Source: CALBJU01 sp965247125 (GTDB lineage Bacteria; Bacteroidota; Rhodothermia; Rhodothermales; UBA10348). From it: a stretch of DNA of 64,000 nucleotides. Shown one piece after another: positions 7,644 to 17,733 of the stretch; position 1 is the first letter of the stretch; each line of letters begins with the position of its first letter. The stretch is taken from assembly GCA_965247125.1 (NCBI GenBank), contig CBDFGO010000003.1, positions 1,550,001-1,614,000 on the forward strand, read 5' to 3'. The notes beneath the pieces are model-generated. The model saw only the letters and a list, made by a program, of their open reading frames with translations. It made no database searches and was not told the origin of the DNA. Position numbers and translations under genes: made by a program.

Positions 7644-9542
7644 ATGAAGCTCTTATTCTGCTGCCTTGTTCTCGGCCTCTTTGTGATAATCCCACCCGAG
7701 TCTGAGGCACAGCCCCAGGAGCTGCCGATGTCCGTGCAATCTCTGGAAGACATGGATGGTTTTCGGCCGGTTAGTGGTAATTGGCGGATAGCGGGGAATG
7801 TATCGGCGGATCGCCATACCAGACATCAGATCAGTGCATCCGCTGGAGATGGAGTACTGGTCAATATTCCCGTGCAGGGAGCACGAGAAAACCTGTTTTT
7901 CGAATGGGAGCACGGCGATATCGAGCTCGAACTGGAGTTTATGATGCCGAAAGGCTCCAATGCCGGAATCTATCTGCAGGGGCGCTACGAGATCCAGATG
8001 TTCGATAGCTGGGGTGTAACTCGGCCTACTTTTTCGGATGCAGGTGGGATTTACCAGCGCTGGGACCCAGATCGTCCCGCTGGGCAAAAGGGATTTCAGG
8101 GTCATCCCCCAAGGATGAATGTTAGCCGTGCACCCGGTTTGTGGCAGCGATTTCAGATCCGATTCCAGGCGCCTCGGTTCGATGATGATGGTCGCAAAAT
8201 CTCCAACGCCAAGATGGTCAGGGTGGAGCACAACGGCGTCGTCATTCACGAAAATGTTGAACTCACCGGACCAACTCGTGCGGCCGCATTCCAGGTTGAA
8301 CAGGCATTGGGCCCGTTAATGATACAGGGCGATCATGGTCCCGTGGCCATTCGCAATATTCGCTACAAGCGCTACCAGCCAAACCTGATCTCAATTTCGG
8401 ATACCAAGTTCCGTCAGATAGAAGGAGTGTTTGAAAATGTACCCGATTTCCCAGCGTTTTTGGACGCGGTGGAGCATCCTATTCAGGGAATTGACTGGCG
8501 GGAGAGCGAAGAGGATCACCAAATGGCCATGCGCTTTGCTGGAAAAATGCACGTTCCTTACAGTGGAACGTACAGATTTCAATTGGAGCTCGACTGGATT
8601 TCTGGAGATCCACATTTTCAGAACGTGGGAATCGGAGGAGGGAAACTCGTGATCGGGAGCGCCATAGCGCTTGATCATGCGGGGAAAAATCGAACCGGTG
8701 CCGGTGATATCGAACTCGACGCTGGCGTGCATCCTTATTCCTTGACGATTTACAAAAATCGAGGAGGCAGAAACAGTCGGCCCAGAATGGCCCTGTATGC
8801 GGAAGGAACTGATACTCGGCTTCATTCTCTTAATGCTCCGGGTTCGCTCCCAGAACCCCGCATGGTGCCTTCGATATACGTTCGTCCCAAGGCTGAACCT
8901 GCCCTGATTAGAGGGTTTATCAACCACGGGGGCAAAAAGAAGACGCACACCATCGCGGTCGGTCACCCCAGTGGTGTTCACTATACCATGGATTTGCGGC
9001 AAGGCGGACTGTTGCACGTGTGGAAGGGAGATTTCATCGAAACGACAGACATGTGGCACAGCCGCGGGCAGGCTCAGCTCGCCGTTCCCCTTGGCGGTGT
9101 CCTCACTTTTTCCGGAGTGCCTACAGTGGCTCAACTTGCGACGATCGATGCTGCCTGGCCCGATAGCATGGGCATGAGTTACACGTTTAAGGGATATGAA
9201 CTTGACTCCGATGGTCATCCATCATTCATGTATACGCTTGGCGAGATGGCCGTATCAGATCATCTTCGTCCCGAAGAGAGTGGCCGTCTTCTCCGCCGCG
9301 AGGTGACGCTGCATGGTGAATCACCGCGAGAAGGATTTTGGGTCCGTGTGGCCGCTGGTTCCGAGATCGAGGAGCTCGCCGACGGTGGCTACAGCGTCGA
9401 CGGCAACTCTTATTACGTCACACTGGATGACGCACATGGTGCGCAGGCCGTTATTCGCTCCGCTGGCGAGGGCCAGGAACTCCTCGTCCCCTTCTCAATG
9501 AGCGATGGCGAAGCCGCCGTGCGTTACACCCTGGTCTGGTAG
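7644..9542 (+). CDS. Secreted DUF1080-type (3-keto-disaccharide hydrolase-like) protein with PA14-like domain
   Basis: ATG 7644 begins a signal peptide (MKLLFCCLVLGLFVII, cleavage after SEAQ); upstream in-frame codons overlap the terminator and are not used. Residues about 25-235 match the DUF1080 jelly-roll (concanavalin-like) fold, with the typical DIELELEFMMPKGSNAGIYLQGRYEIQ-type segment (only its core is diagnostic: SNAGIYLQGRYEIQMFD). A PA14-like carbohydrate-binding region follows near 280-380. The C-terminal half resembles the beta-rich accessory region seen beside haem- or PQQ-like propeller proteins. It is followed after four bases by the dehydrogenase-cupredoxin gene, so the two are co-transcribed. 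A role in extracellular sugar oxidation or hydrolysis is inferred. Confidence 0.7.
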   Translation: MKLLFCCLVLGLFVIIPPESEAQPQELPMSVQSLEDMDGFRPVSGNWRIAGNVSADRHTRHQISASAGDGVLVNIPVQGARENLFFEWEHGDIELELEFMMPKGSNAGIYLQGRYEIQMFDSWGVTRPTFSDAGGIYQRWDPDRPAGQKGFQGHPPRMNVSRAPGLWQRFQIRFQAPRFDDDGRKISNAKMVRVEHNGVVIHENVELTGPTRAAAFQVEQALGPLMIQGDHGPVAIRNIRYKRYQPNLISISDTKFRQIEGVFENVPDFPAFLDAVEHPIQGIDWRESEEDHQMAMRFAGKMHVPYSGTYRFQLELDWISGDPHFQNVGIGGGKLVIGSAIALDHAGKNRTGAGDIELDAGVHPYSLTIYKNRGGRNSRPRMALYAEGTDTRLHSLNAPGSLPEPRMVPSIYVRPKAEPALIRGFINHGGKKKTHTIAVGHPSGVHYTMDLRQGGLLHVWKGDFIETTDMWHSRGQAQLAVPLGGVLTFSGVPTVAQLATIDAAWPDSMGMSYTFKGYELDSDGHPSFMYTLGEMAVSDHLRPEESGRLLRREVTLHGESPREGFWVRVAAGSEIEELADGGYSVDGNSYYVTLDDAHGAQAVIRSAGEGQELLVPFSMSDGEAAVRYTLVW

Positions 9543-9546
9543 AACA

Positions 9547-11544
9547 ATGAATACAGCATCCATTTACTCAGCGCGAGTGGCCCGAGTGATTAGCATCACC
9601 ATTGTCTGCGCGATCATGTGCGCTGGCGCACTGATCGCACAGGTTCCTGCGGGCGAAGCTGACTACTACAAGATTCAAACGCTTCCAATCCCGGAAGGAG
9701 TTGTTCTGGAAGTGGGCGGTCTGGAAATCCTGCCGGACGGTCAGTTGGGTGTCTCGACCCGCCGGGGAGAAGTCTGGCTCGTCAAGAATCCCTACATGGC
9801 GGGTGAAGCCAGGCCCCAGTTCGAACGATTCGCACATGGCCTCCACGAGGCACTTGGACTGGCATACAAGGATGGCGCCTTCTACACATCACAGCGAAGC
9901 GAGCTGACTCGGCTTAGAGACAACGATGGCGACGGTCGCGCCGATCTTTACGAAACGGTCTATAGCTGGCCGCTCGAGGGCAATTACCACGAGTACTCTT
10001 TCGGCCCTCTGATTCGCGATGATGGCACGATGATCGTGACGCTCAATCTCGCATGGGTCGGTTACGGCGCCAGTCTTTCGAAGTGGCGGGGGTGGATGCT
10101 GGAGATCACACCCGATGGAAAAATGACGCCCATGGCCACCGGTATGCGCTCACCAGCCGGTTTTGGCCTCGATGTAGAGGGTGAGGTGTTTTATGGTGAA
10201 AACCAAGGAGATTGGATTGGCTCTGGATACATCACGCATGTCGAGACTGGAGACTTTGTGGGAAATCCGGCCGGCTTGCGATGGACCGACCTGCCCGGCT
10301 CCCCGCTGACCCTGAAACCGGAAGATGTACCCGATTCCGGTCTACCCATGGTCGAGATTGCACCTGATGTGCCCGACCTGAAACCACCTGCAGTATGGCT
10401 GCCTCACACGTTGATGGGGGTCTCGACCTCAGATATCCTGGCAGATACCACAAATGGCGCCTTCGGACCTTTTTCCGGCCAGCTATTCGTCGGCGATCAG
10501 GGTCAGAGCCGTGTAATGCGCGTTTTCCTCGAGAAGGTGAATGGCGTGTACCAGGGAGCAGCCTTCCCCTTTCGTGAAGGATTCTCCTCCGGGGTTCTAC
10601 GCATGGTGTGGGGTAAGGATGGGTCGATGTTCGTCGGCATGACCAGCCGTGGCTGGGGCTCGACAGGCCCGGCACCTTATGGGCTGCAACGCCTCGAATG
10701 GACCGGCCTGATGCCCTTTGAGGTGAAGTCTGTCGAAGCGAGATCGGATGGGTTTGAAATGACATTTACAAAGCCGGTCGACCGCGAACTCGCGTCCGAT
10801 CTGTCATCGTATCACGTAACCGGATTTACATACAAATATCACAGTACGTACGGAAGCCCCATTACTAACCGGGAGACGACTCCTGTACGCGGTGTTCAGG
10901 TGTCGGAAGACGGCTATAGCGCGCGCATTGTTGTGGACGGACTGCGCAAAGGCTACATCCACGAGCTCAAGATGACCAGTCTACGCTCGGACGATGGCGA
11001 ACCGCTGCTGCACGATGTCGCCTATTACACGCTGAATGAGATTCCCGACGGCCCACGCATGGAGTTGGATGAGGGACAGACTGAAAGCGCAACACTCCAG
11101 TCGACAGAACGCGTGGCTATGGCGCAAGAAAAGCGCGTGACGACGATACCTGAGGACTGGATCGACGGCCCCGATGCGACCATCACGGTTGGCACGCAGC
11201 CTGGTCTACGTTTTGATCTACCCGCCTTCGATGTGCAGGCGGGTAGTCGCCTGAAGCTGGTCTTCAACAACAACGACGACATGATGCACAATCTGTTGGT
11301 AGTGCGACCCGGCAGCGCGGACAGGGTTGGCGAGCTGGCCATCGCAATGGGTCTCGACGGACCTGATCAACACTATGTCCCCGATCTCGACGAGGTCCTG
11401 TTCCATACGGTCCTGCTGGAGCCTGAAACTATGGAAGCAATCTACTTCACCGTGCCGGACGAGCCGGGTGAGTACAGCTATGTCTGCAGCTTCCCAGGCC
11501 ACTCTTTCACGATGAGCGGCATCATGCGAGTAGTGGGACGTTAG
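9547..11544 (+). CDS. Glucose/sorbosone dehydrogenase-like propeller protein fused to a C-terminal cupredoxin
   Basis: ATG 9547 starts a signal peptide (MNTASIYS, then ISITIVCAIMCAGALIAQ). Residues about 35-400 have the beta-propeller pattern of PQQ-type sugar dehydrogenase-like proteins (VGGLEILPDGQLGVSTRRGEVW-type strands, GLGL-like AYKDGAFYTSQRSEL, and FVGDQGQSRVMR). The C-terminal 115 residues are a type I copper domain: MMHNLLV supplies His, and SYVCSFPGHSFTMSG supplies Cys, His and Met. The copper site may take electrons from the propeller domain. It is exported and forms an operon with the DUF1080 gene upstream. Confidence 0.75.
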   Translation: MNTASIYSARVARVISITIVCAIMCAGALIAQVPAGEADYYKIQTLPIPEGVVLEVGGLEILPDGQLGVSTRRGEVWLVKNPYMAGEARPQFERFAHGLHEALGLAYKDGAFYTSQRSELTRLRDNDGDGRADLYETVYSWPLEGNYHEYSFGPLIRDDGTMIVTLNLAWVGYGASLSKWRGWMLEITPDGKMTPMATGMRSPAGFGLDVEGEVFYGENQGDWIGSGYITHVETGDFVGNPAGLRWTDLPGSPLTLKPEDVPDSGLPMVEIAPDVPDLKPPAVWLPHTLMGVSTSDILADTTNGAFGPFSGQLFVGDQGQSRVMRVFLEKVNGVYQGAAFPFREGFSSGVLRMVWGKDGSMFVGMTSRGWGSTGPAPYGLQRLEWTGLMPFEVKSVEARSDGFEMTFTKPVDRELASDLSSYHVTGFTYKYHSTYGSPITNRETTPVRGVQVSEDGYSARIVVDGLRKGYIHELKMTSLRSDDGEPLLHDVAYYTLNEIPDGPRMELDEGQTESATLQSTERVAMAQEKRVTTIPEDWIDGPDATITVGTQPGLRFDLPAFDVQAGSRLKLVFNNNDDMMHNLLVVRPGSADRVGELAIAMGLDGPDQHYVPDLDEVLFHTVLLEPETMEAIYFTVPDEPGEYSYVCSFPGHSFTMSGIMRVVGR

Positions 11545-11579
11545 AACATCACGGAGTCCACACGAGCCAGATATGACAA

Positions 11580-11612
11580 AGCCTCAACACATTGTCACAA
11601 CATGTTGAGGCT
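11580..11612. terminator. Stem-loop terminator between convergent genes
   Basis: A perfect 10-bp stem (AGCCTCAACA with its complement) around a 13-base loop, lying between the cupredoxin gene and the convergent tRNA-Leu gene. The flanks are AAAA on one side and TTTGTC-like on the complementary strand, so it probably stops transcription in both directions. Confidence 0.7.
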
Positions 11613-11621
11613 AAAATCATG

Positions 11622-11705
11622 TGCCCTGGAGAGGACTCGAACCTCCACGCCCTAATGGACACTAGCTCCTGAAGCTAGCGCGTCTACCAATTCCGCCACC
11701 AGGGC
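11622..11705 (-). tRNA. tRNA-Leu (anticodon CAG)
   Basis: The minus strand folds as a class II tRNA: acceptor GCCCTGG paired with CCAGGGC, D-arm with GGCGGAATTGGTAGACGC, anticodon stem CTAGC/GCTAG around TTCAGGA, a long variable arm and GGTTCGAGTCC in the T-arm. The discriminator base is A. The CCA end is not encoded. Confidence 0.96.
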
Positions 11706-11884
11706 AGGTAGCACACGGTAGGACCGTGCGAATCGGGCCCGAATGGTACGAAGCTCGTCCCGCGGATACAACATGTCGGACCGTATTGACGCCCCTTTCA
11801 CGACCGCGAGACATTCTTTTGGTAAATTTCAGATCGAAGTAGACCTGATAGCATTTCGTTCTCAAAGCCAATCTCAAGTTCTCT

Positions 11885-14119
11885 ATGAAGTCTGGATACT
11901 GTCTCTCATTTATTATTCTGGCATTCTTGGCTACCTCTGCTCCTGCACAGGACACGAGTGCACCTTCAGATGCGATCGTACCGTCTATTGAGGCCACATT
12001 CGCGGAGGAGACTCCGAGAATGGATGGGCACCTCGACGACGCCGTGTGGCAGCAAATCCAACCCATGTCGGATTTCGTGCAGCGGTGGCCCAACGAAGGA
12101 GCTGCTCCAACAGAGAATACTTGGGCCAAAGTCGCCTACGACAGTGATTTCCTTTATTTCGCGTTCCAATTTTCGGACAAGGAGCCTCACCTGATTCGTG
12201 CTAAAAACATGGAAAGAGGCGGGCGCAATGATAAAGACGATCATGCATACATTGGTCTCGATACATTTCTTGACGGGCGAAACGCATTTCTGTTCGAAAT
12301 GAATGCTCTCGGAACCCAGGATGACGCGCTGATTGCCGATGAGCACATGACCATCGACTCGTATAGTTGGGACGCGGTCTTCACGAGCGAGACCGTCATC
12401 AACGACCAGGGATGGTCAATGGAAGTGAGGATCCCCTTCCGGCAGCTCCGCTTCCCCGAGGGAGATGATCTCACGTTTGGCCTCTGGATGCGCCGGACCG
12501 TTAATCGTAAAAACGAGATCCAGAACTGGCCGCTGATTCCCCTTTCTTACGGAACCGCTTATTCGGATGACATCAAAACAGTCTCGCGGTATGGAAGACT
12601 GACCGGACTCAAGAATATTCGAAGGGGTAAGAATATCGAGATCAAACCTTATTTCATCACAGGTGCTCAGAATGTAAGACCTGATCTCAGCGTCAAAGAC
12701 ACAGAGTCAGAAACGACTTATGATGCTGGGGTTGATGTCAAATATGGCATCACGTCCAATCTCACACTCGATTTTACCATCAACACGGATTTTGCTCAAG
12801 TCGAAGCCGACAACACCCAGCTCAATCTGACCCGTTTCAGTCTCTTCTTCCCCGAAAAACGAGAATTTTTTCTCGAACGATCGGGCATATTTGAGCATGG
12901 CGATTCACGCCGGACCCAGACGTTTTTCTCTCGTCGAATCGGGCTGAGCGAGTCCATTTTGGCCGGTACCCGCCTTACCGGGCAAATCGGAAGATTCAAT
13001 GTGGGAGTACTCGGTATCGAGACGGGTCCCGACGAAGGAAGCTTCGGGAAGAAAATGAGTCGGATCTTTGGCGAAGAGTCGGCAAACAACGCTGTTGCTC
13101 GAGTTCAGACTAATTTTCTCTCACGCGGCTCAGCTGGAGTCATTTCCACGAGTTTCGCTCGGGGCGATTCCTGGAATCGTGCGCTCGGTGTGGATGTACA
13201 ACAGCGTTTCGGCTCCGCCAGCAGCATTGACGGCTGGTTCACGGATGTCCGAGATGCAGACCCCGGAAATGAAGATTGGGCCGGAAGCGTGAGCCTCAAT
13301 CTTCGCAATCAGGTGTATGGAGCCAGTGCATCGTATACAAGTGTGGGTGAAAACTATCGGCCGGCTCTGGGTTTTGTGCGTCGCAGGGATATGAAACAAA
13401 CGGTCGCAACGGTGACTTACAGTCCGTTTCTGGAAAATGGCCCCTTTCGGCAGATCCAGTATCACGCCATGGGGATAAACATCAATGGCCAGGACGATAA
13501 TCTACAATCGTGGTCGGTGAGTCAGTTTCTGACACTGACCTCTCGCGAAAGAGACTTGATTCGATTCAGCCTTTCTCGAGAATTCGACCGCCTGGAGGGT
13601 TCTTTCCACATCCGCCCCGACGCCGAAATTTTGGCGGACGACTACAGATCAACGCGTTATGGTGTCCGGCTCCAATCTGACCCAAGTCGAAAGTTTTCTG
13701 GAACCGTGTCTGTCGAGGCCGGCGATTTCTATGGCGGTAACCGGACCAACTGGAGCGCCAGTGCAGAATATCGTCAATCCAAACACCTCACGCTCGGAGG
13801 ACGCCTCAGTAAGAGCGAGATCGATCTATCAATCGACAATGGGAAGTTCAGCGCAACGACAGCCTCTGTGGACATCCTCGCCAGCGTGAGCCGAAAGCTT
13901 TTTGCCAAAGCGTTGATTCAGTATGACAATTTTTCCCGGGACGTGAATGCAAATATTCGAATCGATTGGATTCATACGCCTGGCTCGGACCTGTTCCTCG
14001 TTTTCAACACGTCTTATCATGTCACCGGGGACAATGAAATGCTCTTCGATCCACGCGCCGATTACTTGCTGAATAGCCGAATTGGAGTAGCCAAGATTAC
14101 CTATCTCATTCTGCTCTAG
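11885..14119 (+). CDS. DUF5916-family outer-membrane protein with CBM9-like N-terminal domain
   Basis: A 744-residue exported protein (signal MKSGYCLSFIILAFLATSAPAQ). Residues about 35-230 form a family-9-like carbohydrate-binding domain: MDGHLDDAVW, VAYDSDFLYFAFQFSD, DHAYIGLDTFLDGRNAF and GWSMEVRIPFRQLRFP are typical. The rest matches DUF5916, with TLDFTINTDFAQVEADNTQ and FFPEKREFFLER, and then amphipathic strands that probably form an outer-membrane barrel. The family is frequent in Bacteroidota and its relatives. The substrate is unknown. It stands alone, with a convergent lipoprotein gene and terminator downstream. Confidence 0.85.
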   Translation: MKSGYCLSFIILAFLATSAPAQDTSAPSDAIVPSIEATFAEETPRMDGHLDDAVWQQIQPMSDFVQRWPNEGAAPTENTWAKVAYDSDFLYFAFQFSDKEPHLIRAKNMERGGRNDKDDHAYIGLDTFLDGRNAFLFEMNALGTQDDALIADEHMTIDSYSWDAVFTSETVINDQGWSMEVRIPFRQLRFPEGDDLTFGLWMRRTVNRKNEIQNWPLIPLSYGTAYSDDIKTVSRYGRLTGLKNIRRGKNIEIKPYFITGAQNVRPDLSVKDTESETTYDAGVDVKYGITSNLTLDFTINTDFAQVEADNTQLNLTRFSLFFPEKREFFLERSGIFEHGDSRRTQTFFSRRIGLSESILAGTRLTGQIGRFNVGVLGIETGPDEGSFGKKMSRIFGEESANNAVARVQTNFLSRGSAGVISTSFARGDSWNRALGVDVQQRFGSASSIDGWFTDVRDADPGNEDWAGSVSLNLRNQVYGASASYTSVGENYRPALGFVRRRDMKQTVATVTYSPFLENGPFRQIQYHAMGININGQDDNLQSWSVSQFLTLTSRERDLIRFSLSREFDRLEGSFHIRPDAEILADDYRSTRYGVRLQSDPSRKFSGTVSVEAGDFYGGNRTNWSASAEYRQSKHLTLGGRLSKSEIDLSIDNGKFSATTASVDILASVSRKLFAKALIQYDNFSRDVNANIRIDWIHTPGSDLFLVFNTSYHVTGDNEMLFDPRADYLLNSRIGVAKITYLILL

Positions 14120-14160
14120 AGCGTCGAAAGTATTCCCAGTCAACACCGTCGACTGAAACG

Positions 14161-14191
14161 AAAAAAAGGGGGGCCGCACAGCGGCCCCCCT
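14161..14191 (-). terminator. Rho-independent terminator for the acidic lipoprotein gene
   Basis: A 10-bp GGGGGGCCGC/GCGGCCCCCC stem with a three-base loop. On the minus strand it is followed by a run of T, so it ends transcription of the lipoprotein gene that stops at 14230; it may also serve the convergent DUF5916 gene. Confidence 0.85.
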
Positions 14192-14229
14192 TCCCAATTA
14201 ATTTCCTTTCTCCCTCGATCAAGCTGATC

Positions 14230-14763
14230 TCATTCATCTGAGAGAATGCGCTTGAAGCGGATGACCTCATCCTCGAAGAAGTCGTCGTCATCAAGATGTC
14301 TTGCTATGTAGCGCCGGACATCCCTTGAGCGGGTCATGTCTCCGATCGCATCGCGGTACTGCTGATTATCAATTTCCTGCAGGGTCAAGACACTACTGCC
14401 CTCCAGGTCATATCGAAAGAAGTACCATTCCTCTTCGTCTTCATCCTCGTCTTCGCCGTCGCAGCTGATGCACACAACGTTTGAGAAGAGAACACCGTCA
14501 ACCCGGGTAGAAAAGGCTCGCAAGCGAGCGACTCCCTCATCTTCATCATCCGAATGCCATTCCAGATAATACTCCGTTTCGTTGAACGCCCAGATGTTCA
14601 GTGTAACTGATTCGTCTGCATCGTCATCCGATGCCAACCACTCTCCTAACAGGCGCTCATCGATGTTGGTTTCATCTGCATCGCCCATAGGAACTTGCGC
14701 CGACCCACATCCAGTCAATATGACTGCTCCGATGATGATAAGAGGTGCAAAAATTGCTTTCAT
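14230..14763 (-). CDS. Acidic lipoprotein of unknown function
   Basis: The ATG at 14763 gives a 177-residue lipoprotein with signal MKAIFAPLIIIGAVILTGC and lipobox LTGC. The mature part is very acidic, with runs such as DGEDEDEDEEEW and HLDDDDFFEDE, and contains a CISC pair. Strand-like segments (LLGEWLASD, VTLNIWAFNETEYYLEWHS) resemble small lipocalin-like stress lipoproteins, but I do not recognise a family. The frame extends upstream to 15033 but that part has no signal peptide and overlaps the tRNA promoter region. Terminated by the hairpin just downstream. Confidence 0.7.
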   Translation of the reverse strand: MKAIFAPLIIIGAVILTGCGSAQVPMGDADETNIDERLLGEWLASDDDADESVTLNIWAFNETEYYLEWHSDDEDEGVARLRAFSTRVDGVLFSNVVCISCDGEDEDEDEEEWYFFRYDLEGSSVLTLQEIDNQQYRDAIGDMTRSRDVRRYIARHLDDDDFFEDEVIRFKRILSDE

Positions 14764-14943
14764 GAATGGTTTTTCCGCCCTTGGGGGCTTTGGTGGTACA
14801 TATCCACCCACTAAGCCGCATTCGCCACGAATCGAGTCACTCCCTATTGTTGAATTCACAAAAGCGCCCAGTCCCCTTCTGACAGGACTCATTGCATCGT
14901 GGAGCCTATCTGAAAAGCTATGTTGAAAAGGGCGTAAAGAGGG

Positions 14944-14974
14944 TTGTCCTACCCACGGAATCGTCCTATCTTTG
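14944..14974 (+). promoter_or_regulatory. Bacteroidota-type promoter for tRNA-Asn
   Basis: TTG at 14944-14946 and TATCTTTG at 14967-14974, separated by 20 bases, fit the -33/-7 consensus TTG-N19/20-TAnnTTTG known from Bacteroidota. The tRNA gene begins 45 bases downstream. This is one of the better hints to the lineage of the host. Confidence 0.6.
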
Positions 14975-15018
14975 CGCCCGCTTCCAGTATTCTCTATCGG
15001 AACGCGAGAAGCGCATAT

Positions 15019-15090
15019 TCCTCGGTAGCTCAACGGTAGAGCGTGCGGCTGTTAACCGCAAGGTTGTAGGTTCAAATCCTACCCGGGGAG
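15019..15090 (+). tRNA. tRNA-Asn (anticodon GTT)
   Basis: Cloverleaf with acceptor TCCTCGG/CCGGGGA (one G-U pair), D-arm GTAGCTCAACGGTAGAGC, anticodon arm GCGGCTGTTAACCGC and T-arm GTAGGTTCAAATCCTAC. The discriminator is G, as expected for tRNA-Asn. The CCA end is not encoded. Confidence 0.96.
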
Positions 15091-15098
15091 CAATGAAA

Positions 15099-15132
15099 GG
15101 GCAGAATCGCACCAGCGGCTCTGCCCTTTTTT
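15099..15132 (+). terminator. Terminator after tRNA-Asn
   Basis: GGGCAGA stem with its complement TCTGCCC across a 14-base loop, followed by six T. It begins nine bases after the tRNA. Confidence 0.9.
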
Positions 15133-15164
15133 ACGTTTTGGAGATGTGGGCCGTCTGAGCAATA

Positions 15165-17575
15165 TCACTCAGACTTCAACGCGTGCACGGGATTGGCGCG
15201 AGCCGCTCGAATGGTCTGATAGCCAATCGTAACGAACGCGAGCATCAATCCTACAGACAACGCGACAGGAAAAGCGAGCAGATTGATGTCGGTCCTGAAC
15301 ACGAAATTCTGCAGCCACCCATTCATCATGAAATACGCCAGTGGCCAGGCAATCAGGTTGGCCAGTACAATCCACTTTCCAAAGTCCTGGAAGAGCATCA
15401 TCACGATACCAGGTGCTGAGGCCCCCAAAGATTTTCGTATTCCAATTTCTTTGGTCCTCTGCGTGGTGACGAAGGCTGCCAGTCCGAAAAGTCCCAGACA
15501 CGCAATCAATATGGCGATGCCCGCAAACGTGATCAATATTTGGCCCATGCTTTTCTCAGCCAGATAGCGTTCTTCAAACACCGAGTCGAAAAACTCATAT
15601 TCGAACGCCTGCCCCTCAGAAATTTGGTACCACTCGGCCTCAATTGTGGATATTACACTCATCAGATCCGCCGACGCGACTCTTACCGAAAGATTTCGGC
15701 CAAACCTCTCCGCACCGTAATACATGAAACCGAACGGCTTGATGTCATTCTGAAGCGATTCCACGTGGAAATCCTTAACGACGCCCACGATTGTCAATTC
15801 CTGATCTGAAAAGAACGGAATTACCGATTTTCCGATTGGATCTTCAATTCCCAGCAGAGAAATTGCGGTTTCGTTGAACACGACGGCCGTCTCATCTCCC
15901 GGATAGTCCTTCGAAAAGTACCTCCCGTCCACCATCTCCAATTGATAGGTCTCGGCAAATCCCTCGTCGGTCTGGTTGAGCCAGATGAGCTTGTTTTCGG
16001 ATTCTAGTTGGTCGGATGCACGAAACAGGTTGTCGTTTGAAATCTCGCCAAACAGACTCTGGCTGTTTCCTACAGACACGATAGAAGCCTGCTGGAGAAG
16101 ATTCTGCTTGAATGAAGATAGATTCTCCCCGATGTCATCTACCTTTTCGACCACCAAGACCTGGTCACCCGAGAAGCCGAGATTTACATTCTGGATGTAT
16201 TCCAACTGCGAATAGACAATGAGCGCAGCGAGAATCAAAACCGCCGATATGGAATACTGAAAAACAATCAATCCATTTCTTAGCGCAGACTTTGATTTTC
16301 CTTTGGTTGGCCCTCCCTTCAACACCTTGGCAGGATTAAACGATGAGAGTACAAGTGCAGGGTAACTTCCGGCAATTAATCCGATGAACAGAGCAAGGCC
16401 TGCCGCCGCAGGAATGGTCAACGGATTGCTGAAATACTGAATTTGGAGCTCTTTTCCGGTGAACGTATTTAGCACCGGTAGGAAGAATTCGACGAGCACC
16501 ATCGCCAATCCAACTGCAACCATGCTCAATACCACGCTGTCAGACAAAAACTGTGAAATCAGTTGACTTCGGGTCGATCCGACAGCCTTTCGAATACCGA
16601 CCTCTTTAGCTTTCCCTGCTGAAATGGCGGTTGACAGGTTGATGTAATTGATACAGGCAATCAACAGAATCGCCAGCCCGATCCCACCGAACAGGTACAC
16701 ATAAAGGACATTTCCACCAGTCTCAAACTCCGCACGAAGATTCGACTTCAGATGAATATCGGTGAGCGGATAGACCAGATATTCAAACTCTGCCCCGCTT
16801 GCAAAGACGTTTTCGATCGAGGTATTGAAGAGCTCGCTGATTTCCGGATGTAGGTCTCAACAAGGGTTTTTAGCTTCTCCTGAAATACTTCGGCTGACGT
16901 GCCCGCACCGAGGACGAAGTAGGTATGAAAGTTGTTCTGAGTCGCCCACGAAGTATTTCTGCTCTGCCCGCGCGCCGACATCGACCCCAAAAACTCGTAA
17001 TGGGCGTGAGATGCCATCGGGGCATCTTCGATCACTCCGGTAACGGTGTAGTCCTGTCGACCGTCCATGCGGACAACCTTGCCCAGAGCGTCATTGGTTC
17101 CGAAATATTTCTGGGCCATTGATTCAGTGAACACAATCGTGTACGGCTCGATGAGGGCTGTCTTCGGATTGCCCTCCAGAAACGGCATAGTGAAGACGTC
17201 GAAGACGGTGGAATCTGCCCAAAAGAACTGCTCTTCACTGAACGCTTTGTCTTCGTATCTCAAGACAGGAAAGCCGCCTTTGGACAAACGTGTCGAAGCG
17301 CTGACCTCAGGGAAATTATCAACCAGCCCCTGGGCCACCGGCGCAGCTACTGTAGCGAAATTGGATTCTGTGCCATCCAGAAAGATGTGCAGTCCCATGC
17401 GGTGGATCTGGTCCGCCTTCTCGTGACGCTGATCATAGCTGAGCTCGTTCTGAACGTAGAGTCCGATGAGCAAAAAGCAGGCAATTCCGAGGGCCAGCCC
17501 TCCCACATTGATGAATGCGAACCCTTTGCGGGTCTTGAGCGCCCGAAGAGAAGACTTCAGATTATTTTTGAGCAT
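15165..17575 (-). pseudogene. MacB/FtsX-type ABC transporter permease, broken by one frameshift
   Basis: The minus strand encodes an about 800-residue permease in two frames. The N-terminal part (from ATG 17575, MLKNNLKSSLRALKTRKG) has the first membrane span and the periplasmic MacB_PCD domain; the C-terminal part has FtsX-type spans (GIGLAILLIACINYINLSTA, GKAKEVGIRKAVGS) repeated twice. The two parts join if one base is restored near 16846-16850, where YIR should continue as EISELFNTSIENVF. These proteins act in macrolide/lipid/peptide export systems in Bacteroidota-type genomes, with a separate ATPase that is not encoded here. The break may be a real mutation or an assembly error. Confidence 0.8.
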
Positions 17576-17733
17576 GGTGTGCTGGGACTGGATCGGTGTC
17601 ATTCGTTCTCGCATCACACGTATGCACGCCTCAGAATGTTACGATTTGAGAATCCACCTTCACAGTAAGCCGCTGACGGAGTCGGGCCTTTTTTTCGCCT
17701 GGACCTGAAGCTGCTCGACAGTCATCGCCTGTC

